This document shows positions 25,080 to 33,342 of a stretch of DNA of 64,000 nucleotides, piece after piece; within the stretch, counting starts at the first letter, position 1; each line of letters opens with the position of its first letter. The stretch is from an uncultured Anaerolineales bacterium (GTDB lineage: Bacteria; Chloroflexota; Anaerolineae; Aggregatilineales; Aggregatilineaceae), in assembly GCA_937135955.1 (NCBI GenBank), contig CAKZOB010000019.1:1-64000 (forward strand). The letters run 5' to 3'. Made by a program: the position numbers and the translations under genes. Under the pieces are notes generated by a model. The model ran no database searches, was not told where the DNA came from, and saw only the letters and a program-made list of their open reading frames with translations.

Positions 25080-26423
25080 ATGTTGCGCAAGACAGCGAGC
25101 TTCTTTTTGCTGATCGTGTTGGTGCTGACCCTGGCGGTGGGGGTTGGCGCAGTCAAGGCCGCGCCCAAGCAGCAGGTCACCGAGCTGACGATCCTGTGGG
25201 CGGAGTGGGACCCGGCCAACTATCTGCAGGAGATTGGCAACCGCTACGAGGCGGCTACCGGCATCAAGGTCAACGTCATTCAGGAGCCGTGGGGCAGCTT
25301 CTACGATCGCATGGCTGCTGAGTGGGCGGCCAAGGGCGATGCCTACGACATGGTGGTCGGCGACAGCCAGTGGATCGGCCAGGGTGTGACGCAGGGTCAC
25401 TACATGGAGCTGACCGACTTCTTCATCGAGAACGGGATTCACGAGACGGTGACGCCGGCGACGCTGAAGTTCTACGGGGAGTATCCGGCGGGGTCTGGGC
25501 GGTACTGGGCCTATCCGACGGAGGGTGACGCGGTCGGCTGGGCGTATCGCAAGGACCTGTTCGAAGACCCGGAGAACCAGAAGGCCTTCGAGGAGAAGTA
25601 CGGCTACCCGCTGGACGTGCCGCAGACCTGGATGCAACTGCGCGACATCGCTGAGTTCTTCACCCGCCCAGAGCAGAACCTGTATGGCGTCGGCGTCTAC
25701 ACACAGATTGACTACGATGCGATCACGATGGGCTATGAGACGGCGATGTTCAGTTGGGGAGTGGAGTGGCAGGACGAGAACAACAACGTGCTGGGGGTAG
25801 TGAACTCCGAGCGGGCGGTGGAGGCGCTGGAGTTCTACAAGGGGCTGTATCAGTTTGCACCGCCGGGGACGAGCAACGCCTTCTTTGCGGAGATGAATGA
25901 CATCTTCATCAACGGGCAGGCGGCGATGATCATGAACTACTTCGCCTTCTTCCCGGCGTTGATCAACCCTGGCATCAACCCCTATGCCGAAGTGACGGGG
26001 TTCTTCTCGACGCCGGCGGGGCCATATGGCGACCGCTATACCTCGTTGGGTGGCCAGGGGTTGAGCGTGATCAACTACATTTCCGACGAGCGCAAGCAGG
26101 CCTCGCTGGACTTCATCAAATGGTTTGCGTCGGAGGACGTGCAGCGCCAGTGGGCCGAGGTGGGCGGCTATACCTGCAACGTGGCCGTGCTGCAGTCGGA
26201 AGAATTCCTCAATGCCACGCCCTATAACGTCGCCTTCGCCGAGTCCATGACCTTCGTCAAGGACTTCTGGAACATCCCAGAGTTCGGTCAGCTCCTGGAG
26301 CCGGTACAGCGCTACCTGCATGCCTACGTAGTGGGCAACCAGGGCACAGCGAAAGAGGCGTTGGATAACATCGCCGTCGAGCAACACGAAATCCTAGTCG
26401 AAGCAGGGGTGATCGAAGGCTAG
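25080..26423 (+). CDS. Sugar ABC transporter solute-binding protein, copy 1
   Basis: A 447-residue extracellular binding protein of the MalE/UgpB class (family 1). A Sec signal peptide (MLRKTASFFLLIVLVLTLAVG to AVKAA) is followed by LTILWAEWDPANYLQEIG and GIKVNVIQEPWGSFYDRM, and later PTEGDAVGWAYRKDLFEDP. No lipobox Cys is seen, unusual for a presumed monoderm, so retention at the surface must come from elsewhere. CCAGGAGG precedes the ATG. Bases 25086-26167 recur unchanged in copy 2 1458 bases downstream; only the last 84 residues differ (about 77% identical). It probably feeds xylose or a xyloside to the permeases at 27962 and 28910. Confidence 0.9.
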   Translation: MLRKTASFFLLIVLVLTLAVGVGAVKAAPKQQVTELTILWAEWDPANYLQEIGNRYEAATGIKVNVIQEPWGSFYDRMAAEWAAKGDAYDMVVGDSQWIGQGVTQGHYMELTDFFIENGIHETVTPATLKFYGEYPAGSGRYWAYPTEGDAVGWAYRKDLFEDPENQKAFEEKYGYPLDVPQTWMQLRDIAEFFTRPEQNLYGVGVYTQIDYDAITMGYETAMFSWGVEWQDENNNVLGVVNSERAVEALEFYKGLYQFAPPGTSNAFFAEMNDIFINGQAAMIMNYFAFFPALINPGINPYAEVTGFFSTPAGPYGDRYTSLGGQGLSVINYISDERKQASLDFIKWFASEDVQRQWAEVGGYTCNVAVLQSEEFLNATPYNVAFAESMTFVKDFWNIPEFGQLLEPVQRYLHAYVVGNQGTAKEALDNIAVEQHEILVEAGVIEG

Positions 26424-27625
26424 CTCGCGTCCATACTGCCTGGGGGAGCGGAGACATCCGCTCCCCTTTCCCGCTCGTTTGCTCTGAGTGAGCACCTGGT
26501 CTCGGTAACTATCCTGGAGTCTTGGGGGGAGGAGAGGATGGTACGCAAGACAGCGAGCTTCTTTTTGCTGATCGTGTTGGTGCTGACCCTGGCGGTGGGG
26601 GTTGGCGCAGTCAAGGCCGCGCCCAAGCAGCAGGTCACCGAGCTGACGATCCTGTGGGCGGAGTGGGACCCGGCCAACTATCTGCAGGAGATTGGCAACC
26701 GCTACGAGGCGGCTACCGGCATCAAGGTCAACGTCATTCAGGAGCCGTGGGGCAGCTTCTACGATCGCATGGCTGCTGAGTGGGCGGCCAAGGGCGATGC
26801 CTACGACATGGTGGTCGGCGACAGCCAGTGGATCGGCCAGGGTGTGACGCAGGGTCACTACATGGAGCTGACCGACTTCTTCATCGAGAACGGGATTCAC
26901 GAGACGGTGACGCCGGCGACGCTGAAGTTCTACGGGGAGTATCCGGCGGGGTCTGGGCGGTACTGGGCCTATCCGACGGAGGGTGACGCGGTCGGCTGGG
27001 CGTATCGCAAGGACCTGTTCGAAGACCCGGAGAACCAGAAGGCCTTCGAGGAGAAGTACGGCTACCCGCTGGACGTGCCGCAGACCTGGATGCAACTGCG
27101 CGACATCGCTGAGTTCTTCACCCGCCCAGAGCAGAACCTGTATGGCGTCGGCGTCTACACACAGATTGACTACGATGCGATCACGATGGGCTATGAGACG
27201 GCGATGTTCAGTTGGGGAGTGGAGTGGCAGGACGAGAACAACAACGTGCTGGGGGTAGTGAACTCCGAGCGGGCGGTGGAGGCGCTGGAGTTCTACAAGG
27301 GGCTGTATCAGTTTGCACCGCCGGGGACGAGCAACGCCTTCTTTGCGGAGATGAATGACATCTTCATCAACGGGCAGGCGGCGATGATCATGAACTACTT
27401 CGCCTTCTTCCCGGCGTTGATCAACCCTGGCATCAACCCCTATGCCGAAGTGACGGGGTTCTTCTCGACGCCGGCGGGGCCATATGGCGACCGCTATACC
27501 TCGTTGGGTGGCCAGGGGTTGAGCGTGATCAACTACATTTCCGACGAGCGCAAGCAGGCCTCGCTGGACTTCATCAAATGGTTTGCGTCGGAGGACGTGC
27601 AGCGCCAGTGGGCCGAGGTGGGCGG
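25086..27625 (+). repeat. Tandem duplication of the binding-protein gene (identical 1082-base tracts)
   Basis: The tract 25086-26167 recurs at 26544-27625 with a constant offset of 1458 bases. No difference was found by eye within it. Divergence begins sharply at codon level (GGCTATACC against GGTTTCACC) and continues to both stops, and the intergenic sequences and first two codons also differ. This pattern points to an older duplication homogenised by recent gene conversion, rather than one fresh duplication. Confidence 0.85.
26443..26466 (+). terminator. Hairpin terminator/attenuator after binding-protein copy 1
   Basis: A perfect 10-bp stem GGGGAGCGGA / TCCGCTCCCC with tetraloop GACA, followed by TTTC. 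It lies 19 bases after the stop of copy 1 and could reduce downstream transcription or protect the upstream mRNA. Confidence 0.65.
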
Positions 27626-27881
27626 TTTCACCTGCAACGTGGCCGTGCTGGAATCCGAGGAGTTCTTGAACGCCACGCCCTATAACGCAGCCTTCGCCGA
27701 GTCCATGACCTTCGTCAAGGACTTCTGGAACATCCCGGAATACGAGCAGCTCTTGCGACCTGTACAACGTCACCTGCACCCCTACGTCGTCAGCGGTTTG
27801 GGGACGGCCAGGGAGGCGCTGGACAAGATCGCGTCTGAACAGCATCAGATATTGGTGGAAGCGGGCATCGTCGCGGAATGA
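26538..27881 (+). CDS. Sugar ABC transporter solute-binding protein, copy 2
   Basis: A second 447-residue family 1 binding protein, identical to copy 1 from residue 3 to about residue 363 and diverging only in the C-terminal 84 residues (FTCNVAVLESEEF in place of YTCNVAVLQSEEF, and so on). The signal peptide is the same and again no lipobox is seen. GGAGAGG precedes the ATG. The C-terminal region of such proteins packs against the N lobe and helps form the hinge and the permease contact face, so the divergence might affect coupling rather than ligand choice. Having two binding proteins for one transporter also raises receptor dose. Confidence 0.9.
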   Translation: MVRKTASFFLLIVLVLTLAVGVGAVKAAPKQQVTELTILWAEWDPANYLQEIGNRYEAATGIKVNVIQEPWGSFYDRMAAEWAAKGDAYDMVVGDSQWIGQGVTQGHYMELTDFFIENGIHETVTPATLKFYGEYPAGSGRYWAYPTEGDAVGWAYRKDLFEDPENQKAFEEKYGYPLDVPQTWMQLRDIAEFFTRPEQNLYGVGVYTQIDYDAITMGYETAMFSWGVEWQDENNNVLGVVNSERAVEALEFYKGLYQFAPPGTSNAFFAEMNDIFINGQAAMIMNYFAFFPALINPGINPYAEVTGFFSTPAGPYGDRYTSLGGQGLSVINYISDERKQASLDFIKWFASEDVQRQWAEVGGFTCNVAVLESEEFLNATPYNAAFAESMTFVKDFWNIPEYEQLLRPVQRHLHPYVVSGLGTAREALDKIASEQHQILVEAGIVAE

Positions 27882-27905
27882 GAGCTGCTCTGTGAAAGTC
27901 GGTGT

Positions 27906-27936
27906 GGAAAGGCGGTGCATGACCCGCCGCCTTTCC
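27906..27936 (+). terminator. Intercistronic hairpin after binding-protein copy 2
   Basis: Arms GGAAAGGCGG and CCGCCTTTCC with an 11-base loop. No T-run follows, so it probably acts as an mRNA stabiliser or partial attenuator that keeps binding-protein levels above permease levels. Confidence 0.5.
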
Positions 27937-27961
27937 GCTCATCCAAGCTGAAGGGGCACGT

Positions 27962-28906
27962 ATGTCGCAACTAGAGATGCCAGCCGTAGCTGCTGGCCCA
28001 GCCTACCGGAGACAGAATCAGCGCCGTCAGATGAGCGACAGGACTATCACGCACCTGTTCATCTGGCCGACGCTGATCTTGCTGATCTTGATGAATATTT
28101 TCCCCTTGTTTTACAGCCTGTATCTCAGTTTCAATGACTACTCGGTGATCGCCAACGAGCCGCCGAAGTGGGTGGCGCTGGACAATTACGAGAAGATTCT
28201 GACCAACGAGCGCAGCCGCTACTGGCACAACTTCACGGTGACGGGCAAGTACGCCGTGCTATCGGTGGGGCTGCAGATTGTGGTGGGGTTTGGGCTGGCC
28301 ATGCTGCTGAAGGAGAAGTTCGCTGGCAGTGGCCTGATCACCACGCTGATCCTCATCCCCATGATGTTGTCGCCAGTGGTGGTGGGCCTGTTCTGGAAAC
28401 TCATCTTCGACCCGTCTAAGGGCATTTTCAACCACCTGATCTACATGAACGCAACGGGGGGCAAAGAGTGGCTTTCCGATCCCACCTTGGCGCTGTGGGC
28501 CATCGTGATCGTGGACGTGTGGATGTGGAGTCCGTTTGTGGTGTTGCTGTGCCTTTCTGGCCTGAGCGCCATCCCCTCCTACCTGTACGAAGCGGCTGCC
28601 ATTGACCGGGCCAGCGGATGGTTTCAGTTCCGGCGCATCACGCTGCCGCAGGTGATGCCGTTGCTGTTGATCGCCGTGCTTTTCCGCACCATCGAAGCGT
28701 TCAAACAATTCGATCTGGTCATGGGCCTGACGGGCGGTACCCCAGGCGATGCCACTGAGACGGTCTCCGTGCGGCTCTATCGCGAAGCGTTTCTGGGCAA
28801 GTTCAAGACGGGCGAATCCAGCGCGCTGGCCTACATCGTGTTGATCATCATCATCGCCGTCAGCAACCTGTACATCCGCGCGCTCAACCGGACGAGGGAG
28901 GGCTAG
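27962..28906 (+). CDS. Sugar ABC transporter permease (MalF/UgpA-like)
   Basis: A 314-residue inner-membrane permease with six predicted helices (the first being THLFIWPTLILLILMNIFPL near residue 30). The cytoplasmic EAA loop reads EAAAIDRASGWFQFRRITLP near 215, the contact site for the ATPases. It would pair with the next gene's product as the channel of a sugar importer. Its stop is separated by three bases from the ATG of the partner permease, and it follows two binding-protein genes. Confidence 0.92.
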   Translation: MSQLEMPAVAAGPAYRRQNQRRQMSDRTITHLFIWPTLILLILMNIFPLFYSLYLSFNDYSVIANEPPKWVALDNYEKILTNERSRYWHNFTVTGKYAVLSVGLQIVVGFGLAMLLKEKFAGSGLITTLILIPMMLSPVVVGLFWKLIFDPSKGIFNHLIYMNATGGKEWLSDPTLALWAIVIVDVWMWSPFVVLLCLSGLSAIPSYLYEAAAIDRASGWFQFRRITLPQVMPLLLIAVLFRTIEAFKQFDLVMGLTGGTPGDATETVSVRLYREAFLGKFKTGESSALAYIVLIIIIAVSNLYIRALNRTREG

Positions 28907-28909
28907 ACC

Positions 28910-30229
28910 ATGTTTGGGCTGGATATCCCGTTGCCGGATTTCTGGATCGCCTATTTCTTCGTCTTTTGGGTGTTGATCGGTGGAACTACTGCGCCGGTCA
29001 TGTTCCGTCACCAGGGGCACCCGGTCTGGTTGGGAGTCCTGACGGGGGGCGTCGTAGGGGTGATCAGCGGCGTCGTGTTCATGGTACTGCTGACTGTGCT
29101 CAAGCCCCTGGCCGATGTAGTGGACGATCCCTTCCTGGGCATCCTGGTCTCGATCCTGATCAGTGCTGTGCTGATCCTGATTGCGCTGGGATGGCTGCGG
29201 CGTTTCGTCCCGCTGGCGAGGGCCAATGAAGTAGTCACGCTGGCCGAAGGCGGGCCGCGCGCACCTGTCACCTACTCGACGCGGGTGGACAAGGTAGACC
29301 CATCGTGGCTGTCGGTGCAGGGCATCCGCGCGACAGTGGTGGTCATGCTGGCGGTGTTGTCGCTGATCCCGGTCGTGTGGATGGGCATGACCGCCTTCAA
29401 GTCGCGCGCCGACGCAGTGGCCTCGCCGCCCAAGGTCATCTTCGAGCCGACGATGGAGGGCTTCATCAGCCTGCTGACCAAGCGTCGGCAGCTCACCGAC
29501 GCGCAGATCGCCGAATACAAGCAGCGCGAAGACCTAGCCTGGTACGACGAAGTCATGCTCAAACGCGGGCAGGCGATCATCGGCCAGAGCGACTACGTCA
29601 AGCGCCTGCGCAACTCGCTGATCATCGCCAGCGTTTCGACAGTGCTGTCGGTGACGCTGGGATTGCTGTCGGCCTATGCGTTCAGTCGCTTCCGTATTCC
29701 AGGCGAGGGGGACTTGCTCTTCTTCATCCTCAGCACGCGCATGTTGCCGCCGGTGGTGGTCACCATCCCCATCTTCTTGATGTACCGCGAGCTGGGGCTT
29801 TACGACACCCATATCGGCATGATCTTGCTCTACACCGCCTTCAACCTGTCGTTCTCGGTGTGGTTGCTGAAGGGGTTCATAGACGAGATTCCGCGCGAAT
29901 ATGAGGAGGCGGCCCTTGTAGACGGCTATACCCGTATGCAGGCGTTCCGCAAGATCGTGCTGCCGCAGGCGGTGACGGGCATTGCTGCGACGACTGTTTT
30001 CTCGTTCATCTTCGCCTGGAATGAGTACGCTTTTGCCCTGATGCTCACTTCCGACAAGGCGCGCACTGCCCCGCCGAGCATCCCGTCGGTGTTGGGGACG
30101 GGCGGCATCGAATGGGCGGCTATCGCGGCTGGTTCGCTGGGCTTCCTCATTCCGGTGGTCATCGTCACTTTTTCGCTGCGGCGCTATCTGTTGCGCGGCG
30201 TGACCTTCGGGGCCATTCGTCAGGGGTGA
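28910..30229 (+). CDS. Sugar ABC transporter permease (MalG/UgpE-like) with extended N-terminus
   Basis: A 439-residue permease, about 160 residues longer than typical MalG-type proteins. The normal core begins near residue 135 (GIRATVVVMLAVLSLIPVVW) and has the EAA loop EYEEAALVDGYTRMQAFRKI near 330. The extra N-terminal part has about three membrane segments (IAYFFVFWVLIGGTTAPVMF, GVVGVISGVVFMVLLTVL, ILVSILISAVLILIALGWL). A second insert of about 50 residues (near 178-230, charged, including LTKRRQLTDAQIAEYKQRED) sits in the first external loop. The additions may modulate docking of the binding proteins. Seven bases separate it from the first ATPase gene. Confidence 0.9.
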   Translation: MFGLDIPLPDFWIAYFFVFWVLIGGTTAPVMFRHQGHPVWLGVLTGGVVGVISGVVFMVLLTVLKPLADVVDDPFLGILVSILISAVLILIALGWLRRFVPLARANEVVTLAEGGPRAPVTYSTRVDKVDPSWLSVQGIRATVVVMLAVLSLIPVVWMGMTAFKSRADAVASPPKVIFEPTMEGFISLLTKRRQLTDAQIAEYKQREDLAWYDEVMLKRGQAIIGQSDYVKRLRNSLIIASVSTVLSVTLGLLSAYAFSRFRIPGEGDLLFFILSTRMLPPVVVTIPIFLMYRELGLYDTHIGMILLYTAFNLSFSVWLLKGFIDEIPREYEEAALVDGYTRMQAFRKIVLPQAVTGIAATTVFSFIFAWNEYAFALMLTSDKARTAPPSIPSVLGTGGIEWAAIAAGSLGFLIPVVIVTFSLRRYLLRGVTFGAIRQG

Positions 30230-30235
30230 GCGACT

Positions 30236-31327
30236 ATGGCAACCATTGAACTGCAACAGGTAGAAAAGAAATTCGGCGACCTGCACGCGGTCAAGCCGAT
30301 GGACCTCACTATTCACGATGGGGAATTCGTGGTGCTGCTTGGCCCGTCGGGGTGCGGCAAAACCACCACCCTGCGTATGATCTCCGGTCTGGAGGCGGTC
30401 ACCGGCGGTCGCATCATCCTCAACGGGCGCGATGTCACCTGGGCGCACCCCAGCGAGCGCGATATCGCGTTCGTCTTTCAGTTCTTCGCGCTCTATTCGC
30501 ACCTGACCGTCCGGCAGAACATCGCCTTTCCGCTGCAGGCGCAGGGGGAGAGCAAAGAGACCATCCGGCAGCGGGTGGCCGAAGTGGCCCGCCTGCTGCG
30601 CATCGAGCATGTGCTGGATGTGAAGCCCGGTTCGCTGAGCGGCGGCGATCGGCAACGGGTGGCGTTAGCCCGCGCTCTGGTGCGCCGGCCCGCCGCCTTC
30701 CTGATGGACGAGCCGCTGGGCGCGCTCGATGCGGAATTCCGCGAGACCATGCGGGCGGAGATCAAGCGGTTGCACATTGAGCAGCACGCAACGACCGTCT
30801 ACGTGACGCACGATCAGATCGAGGCCATGGCCATGGGCGATCGCATCGTGGTGATGTCCGATGCGGTGGTGCAGCAGGTCGGCACGCCCGCGCAGGTCTA
30901 CCACGATCCGGCCAACCTGTTCGTGGCACACTTCATCGGTAGCCCTGGCATGAACCTGATCAAAGGTCGCTACGCGGCGGGAACAGTGCACCTGCGCGAG
31001 GGAGTGTCTTACCCAGTGCCGGACTTCTGGGTCTCTACGCTCAACGAAGTGCTGAAGGGCGAAGGTGACGTGATCCTCGGCTTCCGGCCCGAAGCGGTGA
31101 CGGTCAACAGCGAAGGCATGCCCGCGACCGTCTATGCGACCGACCTGCACGGAGGCTACACCATGTTGCATCTCGACCTGGGCGGCGAGGAGATCGTGCA
31201 CGCCCGCGCCCCGCGCAGTGTGCATTATCCTATCGGCACGGCGGTGCGCTTCGCCCTGGAGCCAGCGATGGTGCGTTTCTTCGATCCCGTCACCGAGAAA
31301 GCAATCGTCCGGGAGGTGACAGCATGA
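30236..31327 (+). CDS. Sugar ABC transporter ATPase 1 (MalK/UgpC-like)
   Basis: A 363-residue ATPase with Walker A GPSGCGKTT near residue 36, Q-loop VFQFF, signature LSGGDRQRVALARAL near 135 (Asp in place of the usual Gln), Walker B FLMDEP, D-loop GALD and switch His in VTHDQ. A C-terminal OB-fold regulatory domain begins near 240. It overlaps the second ATPase by four bases (ATGA), which suggests that the two form an obligate heterodimer, as in two-ATPase sugar/polyol importers such as GlpST, rather than the MalK homodimer. Confidence 0.92.
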   Translation: MATIELQQVEKKFGDLHAVKPMDLTIHDGEFVVLLGPSGCGKTTTLRMISGLEAVTGGRIILNGRDVTWAHPSERDIAFVFQFFALYSHLTVRQNIAFPLQAQGESKETIRQRVAEVARLLRIEHVLDVKPGSLSGGDRQRVALARALVRRPAAFLMDEPLGALDAEFRETMRAEIKRLHIEQHATTVYVTHDQIEAMAMGDRIVVMSDAVVQQVGTPAQVYHDPANLFVAHFIGSPGMNLIKGRYAAGTVHLREGVSYPVPDFWVSTLNEVLKGEGDVILGFRPEAVTVNSEGMPATVYATDLHGGYTMLHLDLGGEEIVHARAPRSVHYPIGTAVRFALEPAMVRFFDPVTEKAIVREVTA

Positions 31328-32379
31328 GCAATGTAGCGCTAGAGCATATCACCAAGCGCTTCAAGGATGTCACGGCGCTGGACGATGTTTCGTTTTCGAT
31401 CACGCACGGCGAGTTTTTCGTCCTGCTGGGGCCAACGGGCGCGGGGAAGACGACTACCTTGCGCGTGATCGCCGGCCTGGAGAAGCAGGATCACGGCGAC
31501 GTGATCTTCGACGGGGTGAACGTCAACAAATACACCCCTGCCGACCGCGATGTAGCCTTCGTCTTCCAGCAATACTCGCTCTACCCAACCCGCACGGTCT
31601 ACGAGAACCTGGCCTTTCCGCTGCAATCTCCGCTGCGCAAGTGGCCCAAAGAGCGTATTGATCAGCGCGTGAAAGAGGTGGCGGAGAAGATACACATCGC
31701 GCACCTGCTGCACCGCAAGACGGCCAATCTGTCCGGCGGCGAAATGCAGCGCGTGGCCCTGGGGCGCGCCCTGGTGCGCAGCCCGCGCCTTTTCTTGATG
31801 GACGAACCGCTGAGCAACCTGGATGCCAAGCTGCGCGAGGCGCTGCGCATCGAGCTGCAGCATCTGCAAAAGACTGAGGGCAGCACCACGCTCTTCGTCA
31901 CTCACGATCAGATCGAAGCGCTGACCATGGCTGACCGCATCGCGGTACTCAACCAGGGCCGCATTGTACAGATCGGCACGCCTTACGACATCTACGACCG
32001 CCCGGCGACAACCTTTGTGGCGCAGTTGGTGGGCATTCCGCGCATCAACCTGTTGCCAGCCGTGCGCGAAAATGGCCTGTTGAATGTCGAGCGCAGCACC
32101 ATCCGCTTGCCCTTGCCCACCGATCGCACCATCCCGCAGCGGTTCTTGCTGGGCATCCGCCCGGAGGATGTGCGGCTGGCTCCGGACGGCGACCTGCGCG
32201 GCGAGGTGGCGCTCACCGAGCCATTGGGCGTGGAGACAGTGATTCACATCCGGTCGGGCCAGCAGACGCTGCTGAGCATCGCACCGGGGATCACCGACTT
32301 GAAGATCGGCGACGTGATCGCGTACAGCATCGTGCGCGAGCGCCTGCATTTCTTCGATCTCGACGGCGTGCGGCTGTGA
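31324..32379 (+). CDS. Sugar ABC transporter ATPase 2 (MalK/UgpC-like)
   Basis: A 351-residue ATPase with Walker A GPTGAGKTT near residue 36, Q-loop VFQQY, signature LSGGEMQRVALGRAL near 135, Walker B FLMDEP, NLDAKLRE and switch His in VTHDQIEALTM, then a C-terminal OB-fold (LGIRPEDVRL). All catalytic motifs are intact in both ATPases, so each composite site should hydrolyse ATP. It is translationally coupled to ATPase 1. The next gene starts the catabolic part of the locus after a 46-base gap. Confidence 0.92.
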   Translation: MSNVALEHITKRFKDVTALDDVSFSITHGEFFVLLGPTGAGKTTTLRVIAGLEKQDHGDVIFDGVNVNKYTPADRDVAFVFQQYSLYPTRTVYENLAFPLQSPLRKWPKERIDQRVKEVAEKIHIAHLLHRKTANLSGGEMQRVALGRALVRSPRLFLMDEPLSNLDAKLREALRIELQHLQKTEGSTTLFVTHDQIEALTMADRIAVLNQGRIVQIGTPYDIYDRPATTFVAQLVGIPRINLLPAVRENGLLNVERSTIRLPLPTDRTIPQRFLLGIRPEDVRLAPDGDLRGEVALTEPLGVETVIHIRSGQQTLLSIAPGITDLKIGDVIAYSIVRERLHFFDLDGVRL

Positions 32380-32425
32380 ATACGCCGTCTTTGACAGGGG
32401 ATATCGCAAACCAGGAGGGATTTCG

Positions 32426-33274
32426 ATGAGATTTGGCGTCAATGCGTGGGTGTGGGTGTCACCACTGACGACTGAGGGCGTCGCCGAGCTGGCCCCCAAA
32501 GTCAAAGCGCTGGGCTTCGACTGGTTCGAAGTGCCCATCGAAGGGACGGGTGACATTGACTACGTCCGTGCCGGGCAGATTCTGCGCGACAACGGGCTGG
32601 GCGTCAGCGTGTGCGCGGCCATGGGGCCGGATCGCGATCTGATTCACCCAGACCCGGCCATTCGCGACAATGGCATGGCCTATCTGAAGCACTGCATTGA
32701 TGCGGTGCGCACGATGGGCGGCACTAATGTGGTTGGCCCGCTCTATTCGGCGGTGGGGCGCGTGTGGCAAATGACCGACGAAGAGCGCGCCCGCGATACC
32801 GATCTGCTGGTGCGGCAGCTCCGCGAACTGGCCGCTTACGCTGGCGACAAAGGCGCGGTGCTGGGCGTCGAACCGCTCAACCGCTTCGAGACCAGCTTCA
32901 TCAACCTGGCTGCTCAGGTCGTCGAAGTGGTGGATCGCGTAGACCATCCGGCGTGCGGGATCATGCTGGACACGTTCCACATGAACATCGAAGAAAAGTC
33001 GCTGGGCGCGGCCATCCGTGCGGCGGGCAAGCGCCTGGTGCACCTGCACGCCTGCGAGAACGATCGCGGCGCGCCCGGCTCTGGCAACGTCACCTGGGGC
33101 GAGGTCGCTGCTGCGCTGCGCGAGATCGGCTACGACGGGCCGGTGGTGATCGAATCCTTCACCAACAAGGTCAAGAGCATCGCCCGCGCGGCGGCGATCT
33201 GGCGTCCGCTCGCCCCGAGTCAGGATGCGCTGGCGCAGGAAGGGTTGACGTTCCTCAAACAATTGCTCGCCTGA
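32426..33274 (+). CDS. Sugar epimerase, D-tagatose/D-psicose 3-epimerase family
   Basis: A 282-residue TIM barrel. Metal-binding residues of the ketose 3-epimerase family are at Glu149 (GVEPLNRFE), Asp182 (MLDTFHMNIEE), His208 (HLHACENDRGAPGSG) and Glu243 (VIESF). The length and spacing are typical. Such enzymes epimerise free ketoses at C3, for example fructose/psicose or xylulose/ribulose. In this operon it could bring an unusual ketose into the xylulose pathway or act on keto-sugars made by the neighbouring oxidoreductases. GGAGGG precedes the ATG. Confidence 0.82.
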   Translation: MRFGVNAWVWVSPLTTEGVAELAPKVKALGFDWFEVPIEGTGDIDYVRAGQILRDNGLGVSVCAAMGPDRDLIHPDPAIRDNGMAYLKHCIDAVRTMGGTNVVGPLYSAVGRVWQMTDEERARDTDLLVRQLRELAAYAGDKGAVLGVEPLNRFETSFINLAAQVVEVVDRVDHPACGIMLDTFHMNIEEKSLGAAIRAAGKRLVHLHACENDRGAPGSGNVTWGEVAAALREIGYDGPVVIESFTNKVKSIARAAAIWRPLAPSQDALAQEGLTFLKQLLA

Positions 33275-33342
33275 GCAAAGAGGTCGCGCTTTGCCGGGCG
33301 ATCATGATTTGAGATAAGAAGACGTTTCAGGAGGGAGAGCTT

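Noticed and set aside
25023-27920. Long minus-strand open frames opposite both binding-protein genes
   Set aside because: They are antisense shadows; their similarity to each other simply follows from the tandem duplication.
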